Shown one piece after another: positions 1-5,066 of a stretch of DNA of 8,907 nt. The position numbers and the translations under genes are program-made. This DNA is from an uncultured Angelakisella sp. (GTDB lineage: Bacteria > Bacillota > Clostridia > Oscillospirales > Ruminococcaceae). The stretch is from assembly GCA_937914895.1 (NCBI GenBank), contig CALGIL010000394.1:1-8907 (forward strand), written 5' to 3'. Every line of letters starts with the position of its first letter. Position 1 is the stretch's first letter. The notes below the pieces were generated by a model. It was not told the origin of the DNA. It saw nothing but the letters and a program-made list of their open reading frames with translations, and did no database searches.

Positions 1-653
1 GGGAGGGCATCCCCCTTCTGCTGACGCCCACCGACGACCGGGAGGAGCAGAAGCGGATGCTGGCGCTGGTGGACGGCCTTTTAATTCCCGGCGGGGTGGA
101 CACCGCCCCCTGCTTTTACGGGGAGGAGCCGCTGCCCGCCGTCACCCGCACCGACCGCCGTCTGGACCGCTTTGAGATTGCCCTTGTCCGGATGGCCGCC
201 CAGATGGGCAAGCCGGTGCTGGGCATCTGCCGGGGGCTTCAGCTGCTCAACGTCGCCTGCGGCGGGTCCCTTTTCCAGGACATCCCCACCCAGGTGCCCG
301 GCGCCATTGCCCACTACCAGGACACCATAAAGCGAAGCGAGCCCTTCCATCCGGTCGCCCTGGCCCGGGACAGCGCCCTGGCCGGGCTGCTGGGGCGGGA
401 CAAGCTGGACGTCAACACCTTCCACCACCAGGCCGTCTGCAGGGTGGGCGGGGGTCTGGTGCCGGTGGCCCATACCTCCGACGGCGTCATCGAGGGGGTG
501 GAATCCCCCGACGGCCGGATTTTGGGGGTGCAGTGGCACCCCGAGGCCATGGCCGGGGAGGACCCGGTGCAGCAGCGCCTGTTTGACGGCTTTGTGGCCC
601 TGTGCGGAGAAAAGAAGGGACCTCTTTCCCAAAAGGGAGAGGTGCACCCGTAA
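1..653 (+). CDS. gamma-glutamyl-gamma-aminobutyrate hydrolase-like protein (peptidase C26 family), 5' truncated
   Basis: The 3' part of a class I glutamine-amidotransferase-fold hydrolase. The reading frame enters at base 3 and has no start in the window; the ATG at 57 is internal, since in-frame sequence reading GIPLLLTPTDD precedes it and fits the family's N-terminal region. Visible marks are LLIPGGVD, the nucleophile elbow GICRG with the catalytic Cys codon at 228-230, and VQWHPE with His at 537-539 and Glu at 543-545, completing a Cys-His-Glu triad. PuuD-type members cleave gamma-glutamyl amide bonds such as gamma-glutamyl-GABA; the PGGVD and HPE arrangement fits Peptidase_C26 better than GuaA or CarA, which carry extra domains. 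The true substrate cannot be read from sequence. The gene ends just before a GC-rich hairpin, and its own operon partners, if any, lie left of the window. Confidence 0.88.
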   Translation, partial: EGIPLLLTPTDDREEQKRMLALVDGLLIPGGVDTAPCFYGEEPLPAVTRTDRRLDRFEIALVRMAAQMGKPVLGICRGLQLLNVACGGSLFQDIPTQVPGAIAHYQDTIKRSEPFHPVALARDSALAGLLGRDKLDVNTFHHQAVCRVGGGLVPVAHTSDGVIEGVESPDGRILGVQWHPEAMAGEDPVQQRLFDGFVALCGEKKGPLSQKGEVHP

Positions 654-654
654 A

Positions 655-684
655 GACAGGCCGCTCCTTGGGGGGCGGCCTGTC
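655..684 (+). terminator. GC-rich hairpin after the C26 hydrolase gene, possible terminator
   Basis: A perfect 10-bp stem, GACAGGCCGC (655-664) with GCGGCCTGTC (675-684), extends inward by three more pairs (one G-U) to a 4-nt loop. It begins 1 nt after the stop codon. There is no T-run downstream (the next bases are TGCATGAAAAAA), so it is not a textbook intrinsic terminator. Its position at a gene end and its stability make a termination or 3'-end protection role likely. Confidence 0.5.
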
Positions 685-700
685 TGCATGAAAAAACCTT

Positions 701-874
701 GGGCAACACTGCACAAAGAACGCCTAACGTCTCAAGCACGGCCTTGCTTGTATCTTTTCCGCCAGACTTTACAAAAATCCTCGGGAATACACCAAGTATT
801 CCCTGCGGTTTTTGTTTCGTCCGACGGAAAACCTGACTGCGCGATTCCGTACTTGCTTTTGTGCGGTGTTGCCC
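701..874. repeat. 174-bp imperfect palindrome with 17-bp terminal inverted repeats (MITE-like element)
   Basis: The ends are near-perfect inverted repeats: GGGCAACACTGCACAAA (701-717) against TTTGTGCGGTGTTGCCC (858-874), 16 of 17 matching. Complementarity continues inward: CAAGCACGG (733-741) with CCGTACTTG (847-855), TTTTCCG (755-761) with CGGAAAA (825-831), ACAAAAA (771-777) with TTTTTGT (809-815), and a central stem GGGAATAC (783-790) with GTATTCCC (796-803) around a 5-nt loop. The whole unit can therefore fold on itself. It carries no convincing coding region. TT flanks both ends (699-700 and 875-876), which could be a 2-bp target duplication or chance. It fills most of the 335-base gene-free stretch 654-988, the rest being the upstream hairpin and the SDR promoter. 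A non-autonomous mobile element is the best reading; a large structured RNA is the alternative. Confidence 0.6.
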
Positions 875-899
875 TTGCCGTGTCCTGCAAGAGCAAATA

Positions 900-928
900 T
901 TGATAACCATTCTTATAGATGGTACAAT
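900..928 (+). promoter_or_regulatory. sigma-A promoter of the SDR gene
   Basis: The -35 box TTGATA (900-905) and -10 box TACAAT (923-928) each match the consensus at five of six positions and are separated by 17 bp. Transcription would start near 935, about 54 nt before the SDR start codon. CCAT and ATGG (907-910 and 919-922) form a small dyad inside the spacer, which could be a regulator site but is short enough to be chance. The promoter lies 25 bp outside the right end of the palindromic element. Confidence 0.75.
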
Positions 929-988
929 AAGGACAGTACGATATGGCGGAATGCCAGGGACGCGAGTATTGTGGAAAGGAGCGGCAAG

Positions 989-1825
989 ATGAAAAAAACA
1001 GCGGTAATTACAGGCGGAGCCGGCGGCATGGGGATTGCCATTGCCCGGCGGCTGGGCAGTGGGTACGAGTTTTTGCTGGCGGATGTTGCCCAGGACAGGC
1101 TGGACCAGGCGGCGGCACAGCTGGCGGAGCAGGGCATCCGGGCGGAGGGGATGGTGTGCGACATTGCCCACCGGCCGTCGGTGGGGCGGCTGCTGGACCG
1201 GGCGGCGGCCATGGGCCAGGTGGCGGCCGTCATTCACACCGCAGGCTTGTCACCCCATATGGCGGACCCGGGGCGGATTATGGAGGTTAACGCCCTGGGC
1301 ACCGCCTACATGATCGAGGAGACCTATCGGGTGATTGCCCATGGCGGGGTGATGGTCAACATTTCCTCTATGGCGGGGCACAACATACCGGCCGGCGGGC
1401 CCTATGACCAAGCCTTGGAGCGCCCCCTGGAGGAAGGCTTTTTGGCGGCGGCCGCCCAGCTGGTGCAGGGTATGGCCAGCCAGGCGGGGGAGACCGGCGC
1501 CGCCTACGTGCTGTCAAAGTACTTTACCATACGGTATTCCAAGCAAAACGCCGCCCGCTTTGGGCAAAAGGGCGCCCGCATCGTCTCGGTGTCGCCCGGC
1601 GCCATCGAGACACCCATGGGCCGAACGGAATACGAGGCCAAGGGGAGCCGGATGGCGGCCATGCTGGAGATGACCCCCATTTCCCGGTTTGGGCAGGCGT
1701 CCGAGATCGCCTCCGCCGTGGCCTTTTTGGTGGGGCCGGACGCGTCTTACATCACGGGGACCGATCTGCTGTGCGACGGAGGGTTTATAGGGGCCTCCCA
1801 AAATCCCCAGGTAGGGCAGGAATAG
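989..1825 (+). CDS. SDR family NAD(P)-dependent oxidoreductase
   Basis: A 278-residue short-chain dehydrogenase/reductase. The ATG at 989 is chosen because GGAAAGGAG lies 7 nt upstream and the Rossmann motif begins at once: TGGAGGMG at residues 8-15. Asp32 at the end of strand beta-2 suggests NAD(H) preference. HTAG (83-86) stands in place of NNAG, Asn101 fits the catalytic Asn, NISS (124-127) holds the catalytic Ser, and Y173-V-L-S-K177 is the YxxxK pair. SPGAIETPM (202-210) and the C-terminal TGTDLLCDGGF (257-266) are classical SDR. The Ser-to-Tyr gap is about 47 residues instead of the usual 13 or so; an insertion at this place is known in the Comamonas 3-alpha-hydroxysteroid dehydrogenase/carbonyl reductase group. 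That makes a hydroxysteroid or carbonyl substrate conceivable but not shown. The gene appears monocistronic, with its own promoter and a following hairpin. Confidence 0.9.
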   Translation: MKKTAVITGGAGGMGIAIARRLGSGYEFLLADVAQDRLDQAAAQLAEQGIRAEGMVCDIAHRPSVGRLLDRAAAMGQVAAVIHTAGLSPHMADPGRIMEVNALGTAYMIEETYRVIAHGGVMVNISSMAGHNIPAGGPYDQALERPLEEGFLAAAAQLVQGMASQAGETGAAYVLSKYFTIRYSKQNAARFGQKGARIVSVSPGAIETPMGRTEYEAKGSRMAAMLEMTPISRFGQASEIASAVAFLVGPDASYITGTDLLCDGGFIGASQNPQVGQE

Positions 1826-1868
1826 CAGAAATGCTTTAGGGCCTCCGGGCAAAGTCCGGTATGCCCCC

Positions 1869-1905
1869 ACAGGTCCTGCCGGGGCGGCCCGGACGGCAGC
1901 CCTGT
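1869..1905 (+). terminator. two-part hairpin after the SDR gene, possible terminator
   Basis: An outer stem ACAGG (1869-1873) with CCTGT (1901-1905) encloses CTGCCG (1876-1881) with CGGCAG (1894-1899), 11 pairs in all. It lies 43 nt after the SDR stop. It is followed by an A-rich run (AAGAAAAGAAAAAG), not a T-run, so intrinsic termination on this strand is doubtful. Confidence 0.35.
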
Positions 1906-1932
1906 AAGAAAAGAAAAAGCTGGAAGAGTGAT

Positions 1933-1974
1933 GTTTACTCCCGTTATTGACATATGTCAGTAATGGGAGTAAAC
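1933..1974. promoter_or_regulatory. 42-bp near-perfect palindrome, probable operator of the DUF134-mrp operon
   Basis: The arms GTTTACTCCC (1933-1942) and GGGAGTAAAC (1965-1974) are exact reverse complements, and the centre TGACATATGTCA (1948-1959) is itself a perfect 12-bp palindrome. Only two base pairs of the 21 mismatch. The dyad centre is between 1953 and 1954. It contains the promoter of the downstream operon, with the right arm over the -10 box, which is the geometry of an operator. The first gene after it encodes a helix-turn-helix protein, so autoregulation is a reasonable inference. I see no second copy of the arm sequence in the window. Confidence 0.7.
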
Positions 1975-1975
1975 T
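1947..1975 (+). promoter_or_regulatory. sigma-A promoter inside the palindrome, driving the DUF134-mrp-nifX-like operon
   Basis: A perfect -35 TTGACA (1947-1952), a 17-bp spacer, then TAAACT (1970-1975), four of six against TATAAT. The weak -10 lies in the right arm of the palindrome. Because of the symmetry, a weaker mirror promoter (CTGACA, then TAAACA) exists on the minus strand, but no gene lies there to be driven. Transcription would start near 1982, about 37 nt before the DUF134 start codon. Confidence 0.65.
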
Positions 1976-2018
1976 GGTTTTTGGAACGGCTCCAAAACAG
2001 ACGGGGAGGAGGGAGCGG

Positions 2019-2390
2019 ATGGCAAGACCGCACAAACCGCGCCAGGTGTGCGCCCGTCCGGGGTGCACCAGGTTTGGCCCCCATGGCGGGCAGGGGACGG
2101 GTATTTCCATGACGGTGGACGAGTACGAGGTCATCCGCCTGATTGACCTGGAGGAACTGACCCAGGAGGAGTGTGCCGCCCAAATGGGCGTGGCCCGCAC
2201 CACCGTGCAGGCAATTTACGCCGCCGCCCGAAAAAAGCTGGCGGCCTGTATTGTCCAGGGCAGGCAGCTGATCATTGGCGGCGGGGACGTCCATTACTGC
2301 GAACACCGGGGCCGCGCATGCGGCCGCGGCTGCTGCAGGCAGCGGGGCTGCGGCCCCCAAACAGGAAAGGATGAGGCGAAAGATGAGTGA
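2019..2390 (+). CDS. DUF134 family helix-turn-helix protein, Cys-rich, putative transcriptional regulator
   Basis: A 123-residue protein that opens with MARPHKPRQVC, the recognisable start of the DUF134 family. The ATG at 2019 follows GGAGG (2005-2009) at 9 nt; an earlier in-frame TTG at 1947 lies within the -35 box and cannot be used. Residues of about 32-80 (TVDEYEVIRLIDLEELTQEE, then AAQMGVARTTVQAIYAAARKKLA) form a sigma-70 region-4-like HTH. Nine Cys are present: C11 and C16 in the N-terminal arm, C52, C77, and a cluster at C94, C101, C105, C106 and C111 in the tail. This suggests metal or Fe-S binding. Family function is not established. Its place as first gene of a unit with an Mrp ATPase, right behind a large palindrome, points to an autoregulator sensing metal or redox state. 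That role is inference. The stop overlaps the next gene by 8 nt. Confidence 0.88.
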   Translation: MARPHKPRQVCARPGCTRFGPHGGQGTGISMTVDEYEVIRLIDLEELTQEECAAQMGVARTTVQAIYAAARKKLAACIVQGRQLIIGGGDVHYCEHRGRACGRGCCRQRGCGPQTGKDEAKDE

Positions 2391-3219
2391 AAATTGCGGC
2401 GGACAGTGTGCGGGATGTGAGGAGGAGTGCGCCCAGCGAAAGCCCGAGAGCTTTTTGGAGGCCCCCCACGAATTGTCCCAGATTCGTAAGGTCGTGGGTG
2501 TGGTCAGCGGCAAGGGCGGCGTGGGCAAAACCATGGTCACCTCTCTGCTGGCGGTTTTGATGCAAAGGGCGGGCTATCAAACGGCAATTTTGGACGCGGA
2601 CGTGACGGGGCCGTCCATCCCCCGGGCCTTTGGCATCCATGAAAAGGCCCAGGGCAGCCAGCTGGGTATTTTTCCGGTCAAAAGCAAAACCGGCATCTCC
2701 GTCATATCCACCAACCTGCTGCTGGAAAACGACACCGACCCGGTGGTCTGGCGCGGGCCCGTCATCGCCGGCACGGTCAAACAGTTTTGGACCGACGTCA
2801 TCTGGGGCGATGTGGATTATATGTTCATCGACCTCCCGCCGGGAACCGGGGATGTGCCCCTTACCGTGTTCCAGTCCATCCCCCTGGACGGCATTGTCAT
2901 TGTGACGTCCCCCCAGGAGCTGGTGGGCATGATTGTGGAAAAAGCGGTGAATATGGCGGCTTTGATGCACATCCCCGTGCTGGCCCTGGTGGAAAACATG
3001 AGCTATTTTAAATGCCCGGACTGCGGCGGGGAGCACGCCATCTTCGGCGAAAGCCACGTGGAGGAAATTGCCGCGCGCCACGGCATCGGCACGGTGTGCA
3101 GGATGCCGGTGGATTCCAGGCTGGCCGCAGCCGCCGACGCCGGCGCCATCGAGCAGGCCGACGGCGGCAGCCTGGGGGACCTTGTGTCCATGTTGGAGAA
3201 AATGGAGGGAAAATCATGA
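2383..3219 (+). CDS. mrp: Mrp/NBP35 family P-loop ATPase, Fe-S cluster carrier/assembly protein
   Basis: A 278-residue deviant-Walker ATPase. ATG 2383 is used because it overlaps the upstream stop (8 nt) and has GAGG 6 nt before it; ATG 2371 would sit directly against AGGAAAGG, which is too close. The N terminus carries C5-x3-C9-x2-C12-x3-C16, comparable to the N-terminal Fe-S motif of NBP35. GKGGVGKT (43-50) is the deviant Walker A, LDADVTGPSIPR (70-81) the switch I region, DLPPGTGD (150-157) switch II, and C211-x2-C214 the conserved CxxC that binds a bridging 4Fe-4S cluster in family members. Such proteins bind and hand over Fe-S clusters in the cytosol in an ATP-dependent way. The NifX-like partner downstream overlaps by 4 nt, so the two products are probably made in step. 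The assignment to the family is firm; the client proteins are unknown. Confidence 0.93.
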   Translation: MSENCGGQCAGCEEECAQRKPESFLEAPHELSQIRKVVGVVSGKGGVGKTMVTSLLAVLMQRAGYQTAILDADVTGPSIPRAFGIHEKAQGSQLGIFPVKSKTGISVISTNLLLENDTDPVVWRGPVIAGTVKQFWTDVIWGDVDYMFIDLPPGTGDVPLTVFQSIPLDGIVIVTSPQELVGMIVEKAVNMAALMHIPVLALVENMSYFKCPDCGGEHAIFGESHVEEIAARHGIGTVCRMPVDSRLAAAADAGAIEQADGGSLGDLVSMLEKMEGKS

Positions 3220-3632
3220 AAATCGCGGTAACCTACGAGGACGGCAGGGTGTTCCAGCACTTTGGACACACAAAGAGCTTTAAGCTGTATGACGTGGAAG
3301 ACGGCCGCATCACAGGGGCCGCCGTGGTGGATACCCAGGGCAGCGGCCACGGCGCTTTGGCCGGATTTTTAAAGCGGCACGGGGTGGATACCCTAATCTG
3401 CGGCGGCATTGGGGAAGGCGCCAAAAACGCGCTGGCGGGGGAGAATATCGCCCTGTACGGCGGCGTCAGCGGCGGCGCGGACCGGGCGGCGGAGGACCTG
3501 CTGGCCGGCCGGCTCTCCTTTGACCCCGACGCGGCCTGCGGCCATCACGACGGGCACGAACACGGGGACTGCGGCCACGGCGGGCAGGAACACGGCGGCT
3601 CGTGCCAGGGGAACTGCCACGGGGAGATGTAA
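3216..3632 (+). CDS. NifB/NifX-like (dinitrogenase Fe-Mo cofactor family) protein with His/Cys-rich tail
   Basis: A 138-residue protein starting at ATG 3216 inside ATGA, a 4-nt overlap with the mrp stop, with GGAGG (3204-3208) 7 nt upstream. Residues 1-100 are the compact NifX/MTH1175-type fold: MKIAVTYEDGRVFQHFGHTKSF at the start, DTLICGGIGEGAKNAL in the middle, then an YGGVSGGADRA segment. In nitrogen fixers such domains hold Fe-S or FeMo-cofactor precursors; in non-fixing anaerobes they commonly sit beside Mrp-type ATPases and their role is unclear. Residues 108-138 form an extra tail with four Cys (108, 119, 130, 134) and seven His (110, 111, 114, 116, 121, 126, 135), separated by Gly, which is a probable metal-binding or storage segment. 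No nif structural genes are visible, so a nitrogenase role is not supported. Confidence 0.88.
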   Translation: MKIAVTYEDGRVFQHFGHTKSFKLYDVEDGRITGAAVVDTQGSGHGALAGFLKRHGVDTLICGGIGEGAKNALAGENIALYGGVSGGADRAAEDLLAGRLSFDPDAACGHHDGHEHGDCGHGGQEHGGSCQGNCHGEM

Positions 3633-3641
3633 ACCCGCGGC

Positions 3642-3669
3642 GCCGCCCCCCTTAATCATAGGGGGCGGC
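3642..3669 (+). terminator. GC-rich hairpin after the NifX-like gene, possible terminator
   Basis: GCCGCCCCC (3642-3650) pairs with GGGGGCGGC (3661-3669) around a 10-nt loop, beginning 9 nt after the stop codon. No T-run follows (CGACGCCCGC). Its stability and placement at an operon end favour a 3'-end or termination role. Confidence 0.45.
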
Positions 3670-3847
3670 CCGACGCCCGCAAGGCCATAGTTAAAAAAAA
3701 TCTGTGGTGCCCCTGCCGGAAAGCGCTCCCTTTGCAGGAGGAAATCATTGGCAGACAAAAATTAAAAGACCCGCAAGTCCAGGCACCGCCTGATACGGAC
3801 GCGATTTTCGGTGCCGTCCGGCAAAGTTTTGCCCCGCGGCTTCCGAT

Positions 3848-3908
3848 TATCCCAAAGACCTTCGTCCATACTCTTTCTGTAACGAAAGAGGCGGAGGATT
3901 TTGGGATG
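3848..3908 (+). promoter_or_regulatory. sigG leader hairpin that buries the Shine-Dalgarno and start codon
   Basis: The 61 nt ending at the sigG ATG fold into one long stem. TATCCCAAAG (3848-3857) pairs with TTTTGGGATG (3899-3908), with two wobble pairs. After one A/A mismatch, CCTTCGT (3859-3865) pairs with GCGGAGG (3891-3897), with two more wobbles. After a 5-nt bulge (3866-3870), CTCTTTC (3871-3877) pairs with GAAAGAG (3884-3890) around the loop TGTAAC. That gives 24 pairs. Both the ribosome binding site GGAGG (3893-3897) and the ATG (3906-3908) are paired. Lowered or conditional translation is the natural reading; a hairpin in the B. subtilis sigG leader is reported to reduce translation. 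Confidence 0.75.
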
Positions 3909-4676
3909 TATATGAACAAAGTCGAGATTTGCGGCGTCAACACGGCAAAGCTGCGCACTTTAAAGGAAAAGGACAAAATCGATCTGCTGAAGAAGGCGCA
4001 GGCGGGGGACAAGGCCGCCCGGGACGAGCTTATCAGCTGCAACCTGCGGCTGGTGCTCAGCGTGGTGCAGAAGTTTACCAACCGGGGCGAAAACCTGGAC
4101 GACCTGTTCCAGGTGGGCTGCGTGGGCCTCATCAAGGCCATCGACAACTTTAACCCCGACCTGGGGGTGCGGTTTTCCACCTACGGCGTCCCCATGATCA
4201 TCGGGGAGATCCGCCGGTACCTCCGGGACAACAACATGGTGCGGGTGTCCCGGAGCATGCGTGACACCGCTTACCGTGCCATGCAGGTTAAGGAGGCCCT
4301 GACCAACCGCAACCTGCGGGATCCCACCATCGGCGAGATTGCCGAGGCCATGGACTGCCCCAAGGAGGACGTGGTGCTGGCCCTGGAGGCCATTGTGGAG
4401 CCCTCCTCCCTGTACGACCCCGTCTATTCCGACGGCCGGGATACCATTTTTGTCATGGACCAGCTGAAGGATACGGTCACCGACACCGACTGGCTGGAGG
4501 AGATTGCCATCAAGCAGGCCCTCTCCAACCTTTCGGAGCGGGAAAAGCGCATTCTGACCCTGCGGTTCCTCATGGGCAAAACCCAAATCGAGGTCTCCCG
4601 GGAGGTGGGCATCTCCCAGGCCCAGGTGTCCCGCATCGAAAAGGGGGCCCTGGAGCGCATTAAGCGGCAGATTTAA
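3906..4676 (+). CDS. sigG: RNA polymerase sporulation sigma factor SigG (late forespore)
   Basis: A 256-residue sigma-70 family protein that follows B. subtilis SigG closely, starting with the diagnostic NKVEICGVNT. ATG 3906 is chosen because GGAGG lies 8 nt upstream; the frame is open further back to a TTG at 3732, but that stretch has no SigG similarity and holds the leader hairpin. Region 2 includes NLRLVLSVVQKF (46-57), DLFQVGCVGLIKAIDNF (66-82) and RFSTYGVPMIIGEIRRYLRD (89-108). Region 3 spans about 111-185, and region 4 ends in the HTH TQIEVSREVGISQAQVSRI (226-244). SigG directs late forespore genes after engulfment, such as small acid-soluble proteins and germination genes. Unlike B. 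subtilis, no spoIIGA-sigE pair lies directly upstream; a metal/Fe-S operon does. No convincing forespore promoter was found in 3633-3847. The partner ylmC downstream supports the call. Confidence 0.95.
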   Translation: MYMNKVEICGVNTAKLRTLKEKDKIDLLKKAQAGDKAARDELISCNLRLVLSVVQKFTNRGENLDDLFQVGCVGLIKAIDNFNPDLGVRFSTYGVPMIIGEIRRYLRDNNMVRVSRSMRDTAYRAMQVKEALTNRNLRDPTIGEIAEAMDCPKEDVVLALEAIVEPSSLYDPVYSDGRDTIFVMDQLKDTVTDTDWLEEIAIKQALSNLSEREKRILTLRFLMGKTQIEVSREVGISQAQVSRIEKGALERIKRQI

Positions 4677-4695
4677 GAAAGGGTCCCTGCGGACG

Positions 4696-4726
4696 AGATA
4701 AACGGACCTGCCCCGCGGCATACACT
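4696..4726 (+). promoter_or_regulatory. possible sporulation-sigma promoter before ylmC
   Basis: CATACACT (4719-4726) fits the sigma-E -10 pattern CATACAHT and most of the sigma-G/K -10 pattern. An ATA core lies at 4698-4700, which gives a sigma-G-like spacing of 18 bp but a poor -35 (AGATA). Transcription would start only a few nt before the ribosome binding site, so the call is tentative. Confidence 0.35.
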
Positions 4727-4746
4727 GTCAGTAGGGTGGTGATGGT

Positions 4747-5043
4747 ATGGTTTGCAGGATCATGGACCTTCGCTATAAAGAGGTGGTCAACATCTCCGAC
4801 GGCAGCTGCCTGGGCTGTGTATCCGATGTGGAGGTAGACACCCAGTGCGCCCGGGTGGTGGCCGTCATCATCTACGGAAGACCCCGCTTTTTCGGCCTGT
4901 TTGGCCGGGAGGAGGACATTGTGATCCCCTGGGACCAAATTGAGTGCATCGGCGAGGACACGGTGCTGGTCCGCTTCCGTTGTCCGCCCAACTACCGCGC
5001 CTACCGCCGCCGGGAGTCCATCCTGGACCGGATATTTGGCTGA
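4747..5043 (+). CDS. ylmC: YlmC/YmxH family sporulation protein (PRC-barrel-like)
   Basis: A 98-residue protein with the YlmC/YmxH signature: RIMDLRYKEVVNISDG at the start, GCVSDVEVD in the middle, then PRFFGLFGREEDIVIPWDQI and a basic C terminus. The family adopts a small PRC-barrel-like beta fold; its biochemical role is not established. Translation from ATG 4747 is served by GGGTGG (4734-4739) at 7 nt; an ATG at 4742 is out of frame. It begins 70 nt after sigG, the usual neighbour of this family in endospore formers, so read-through from sigG plus a possible own sporulation promoter is likely. A strong intrinsic terminator 24 nt after the stop closes the unit and separates it from rpsB. 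Confidence 0.88.
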   Translation: MVCRIMDLRYKEVVNISDGSCLGCVSDVEVDTQCARVVAVIIYGRPRFFGLFGREEDIVIPWDQIECIGEDTVLVRFRCPPNYRAYRRRESILDRIFG

Positions 5044-5066
5044 AGGCGGACAAAAACAGTCCTCAT

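Noticed and set aside
583..903. A 106-codon + strand frame spanning the end of the C26 gene and the palindromic element
   Set aside because: It crosses the gene-end hairpin, overlaps a confirmed gene in another frame, and has no ribosome binding site or family pattern.
812..988. N-terminal extension of the SDR protein from an upstream start
   Set aside because: It lies across the palindromic element and the sigma-A promoter; the SDR fold starts right at ATG 989, which has a good ribosome binding site.
2275..2382. Ala-rich N-terminal extension of the Mrp protein
   Set aside because: It is the out-of-frame reading of the end of the DUF134 gene; ATG 2383 gives the Cys motif at the start and a normal overlap.
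3782..3829. Small inverted repeats (GGCACCG/CGGTGCC and GGCAAA/TTTGCC) in the sigG upstream region
   Set aside because: They are short, compete with other pairings in the same bases, and have no clear tie to a promoter; they may belong to an interspersed repeat, but nothing in the window shows that.
3732..3905. A 58-residue N-terminal extension of SigG from TTG 3732
   Set aside because: No ribosome binding site for TTG 3732, no similarity to SigG, and SigG proteins begin at the NKVEICG segment with good spacing from GGAGG at ATG 3906.
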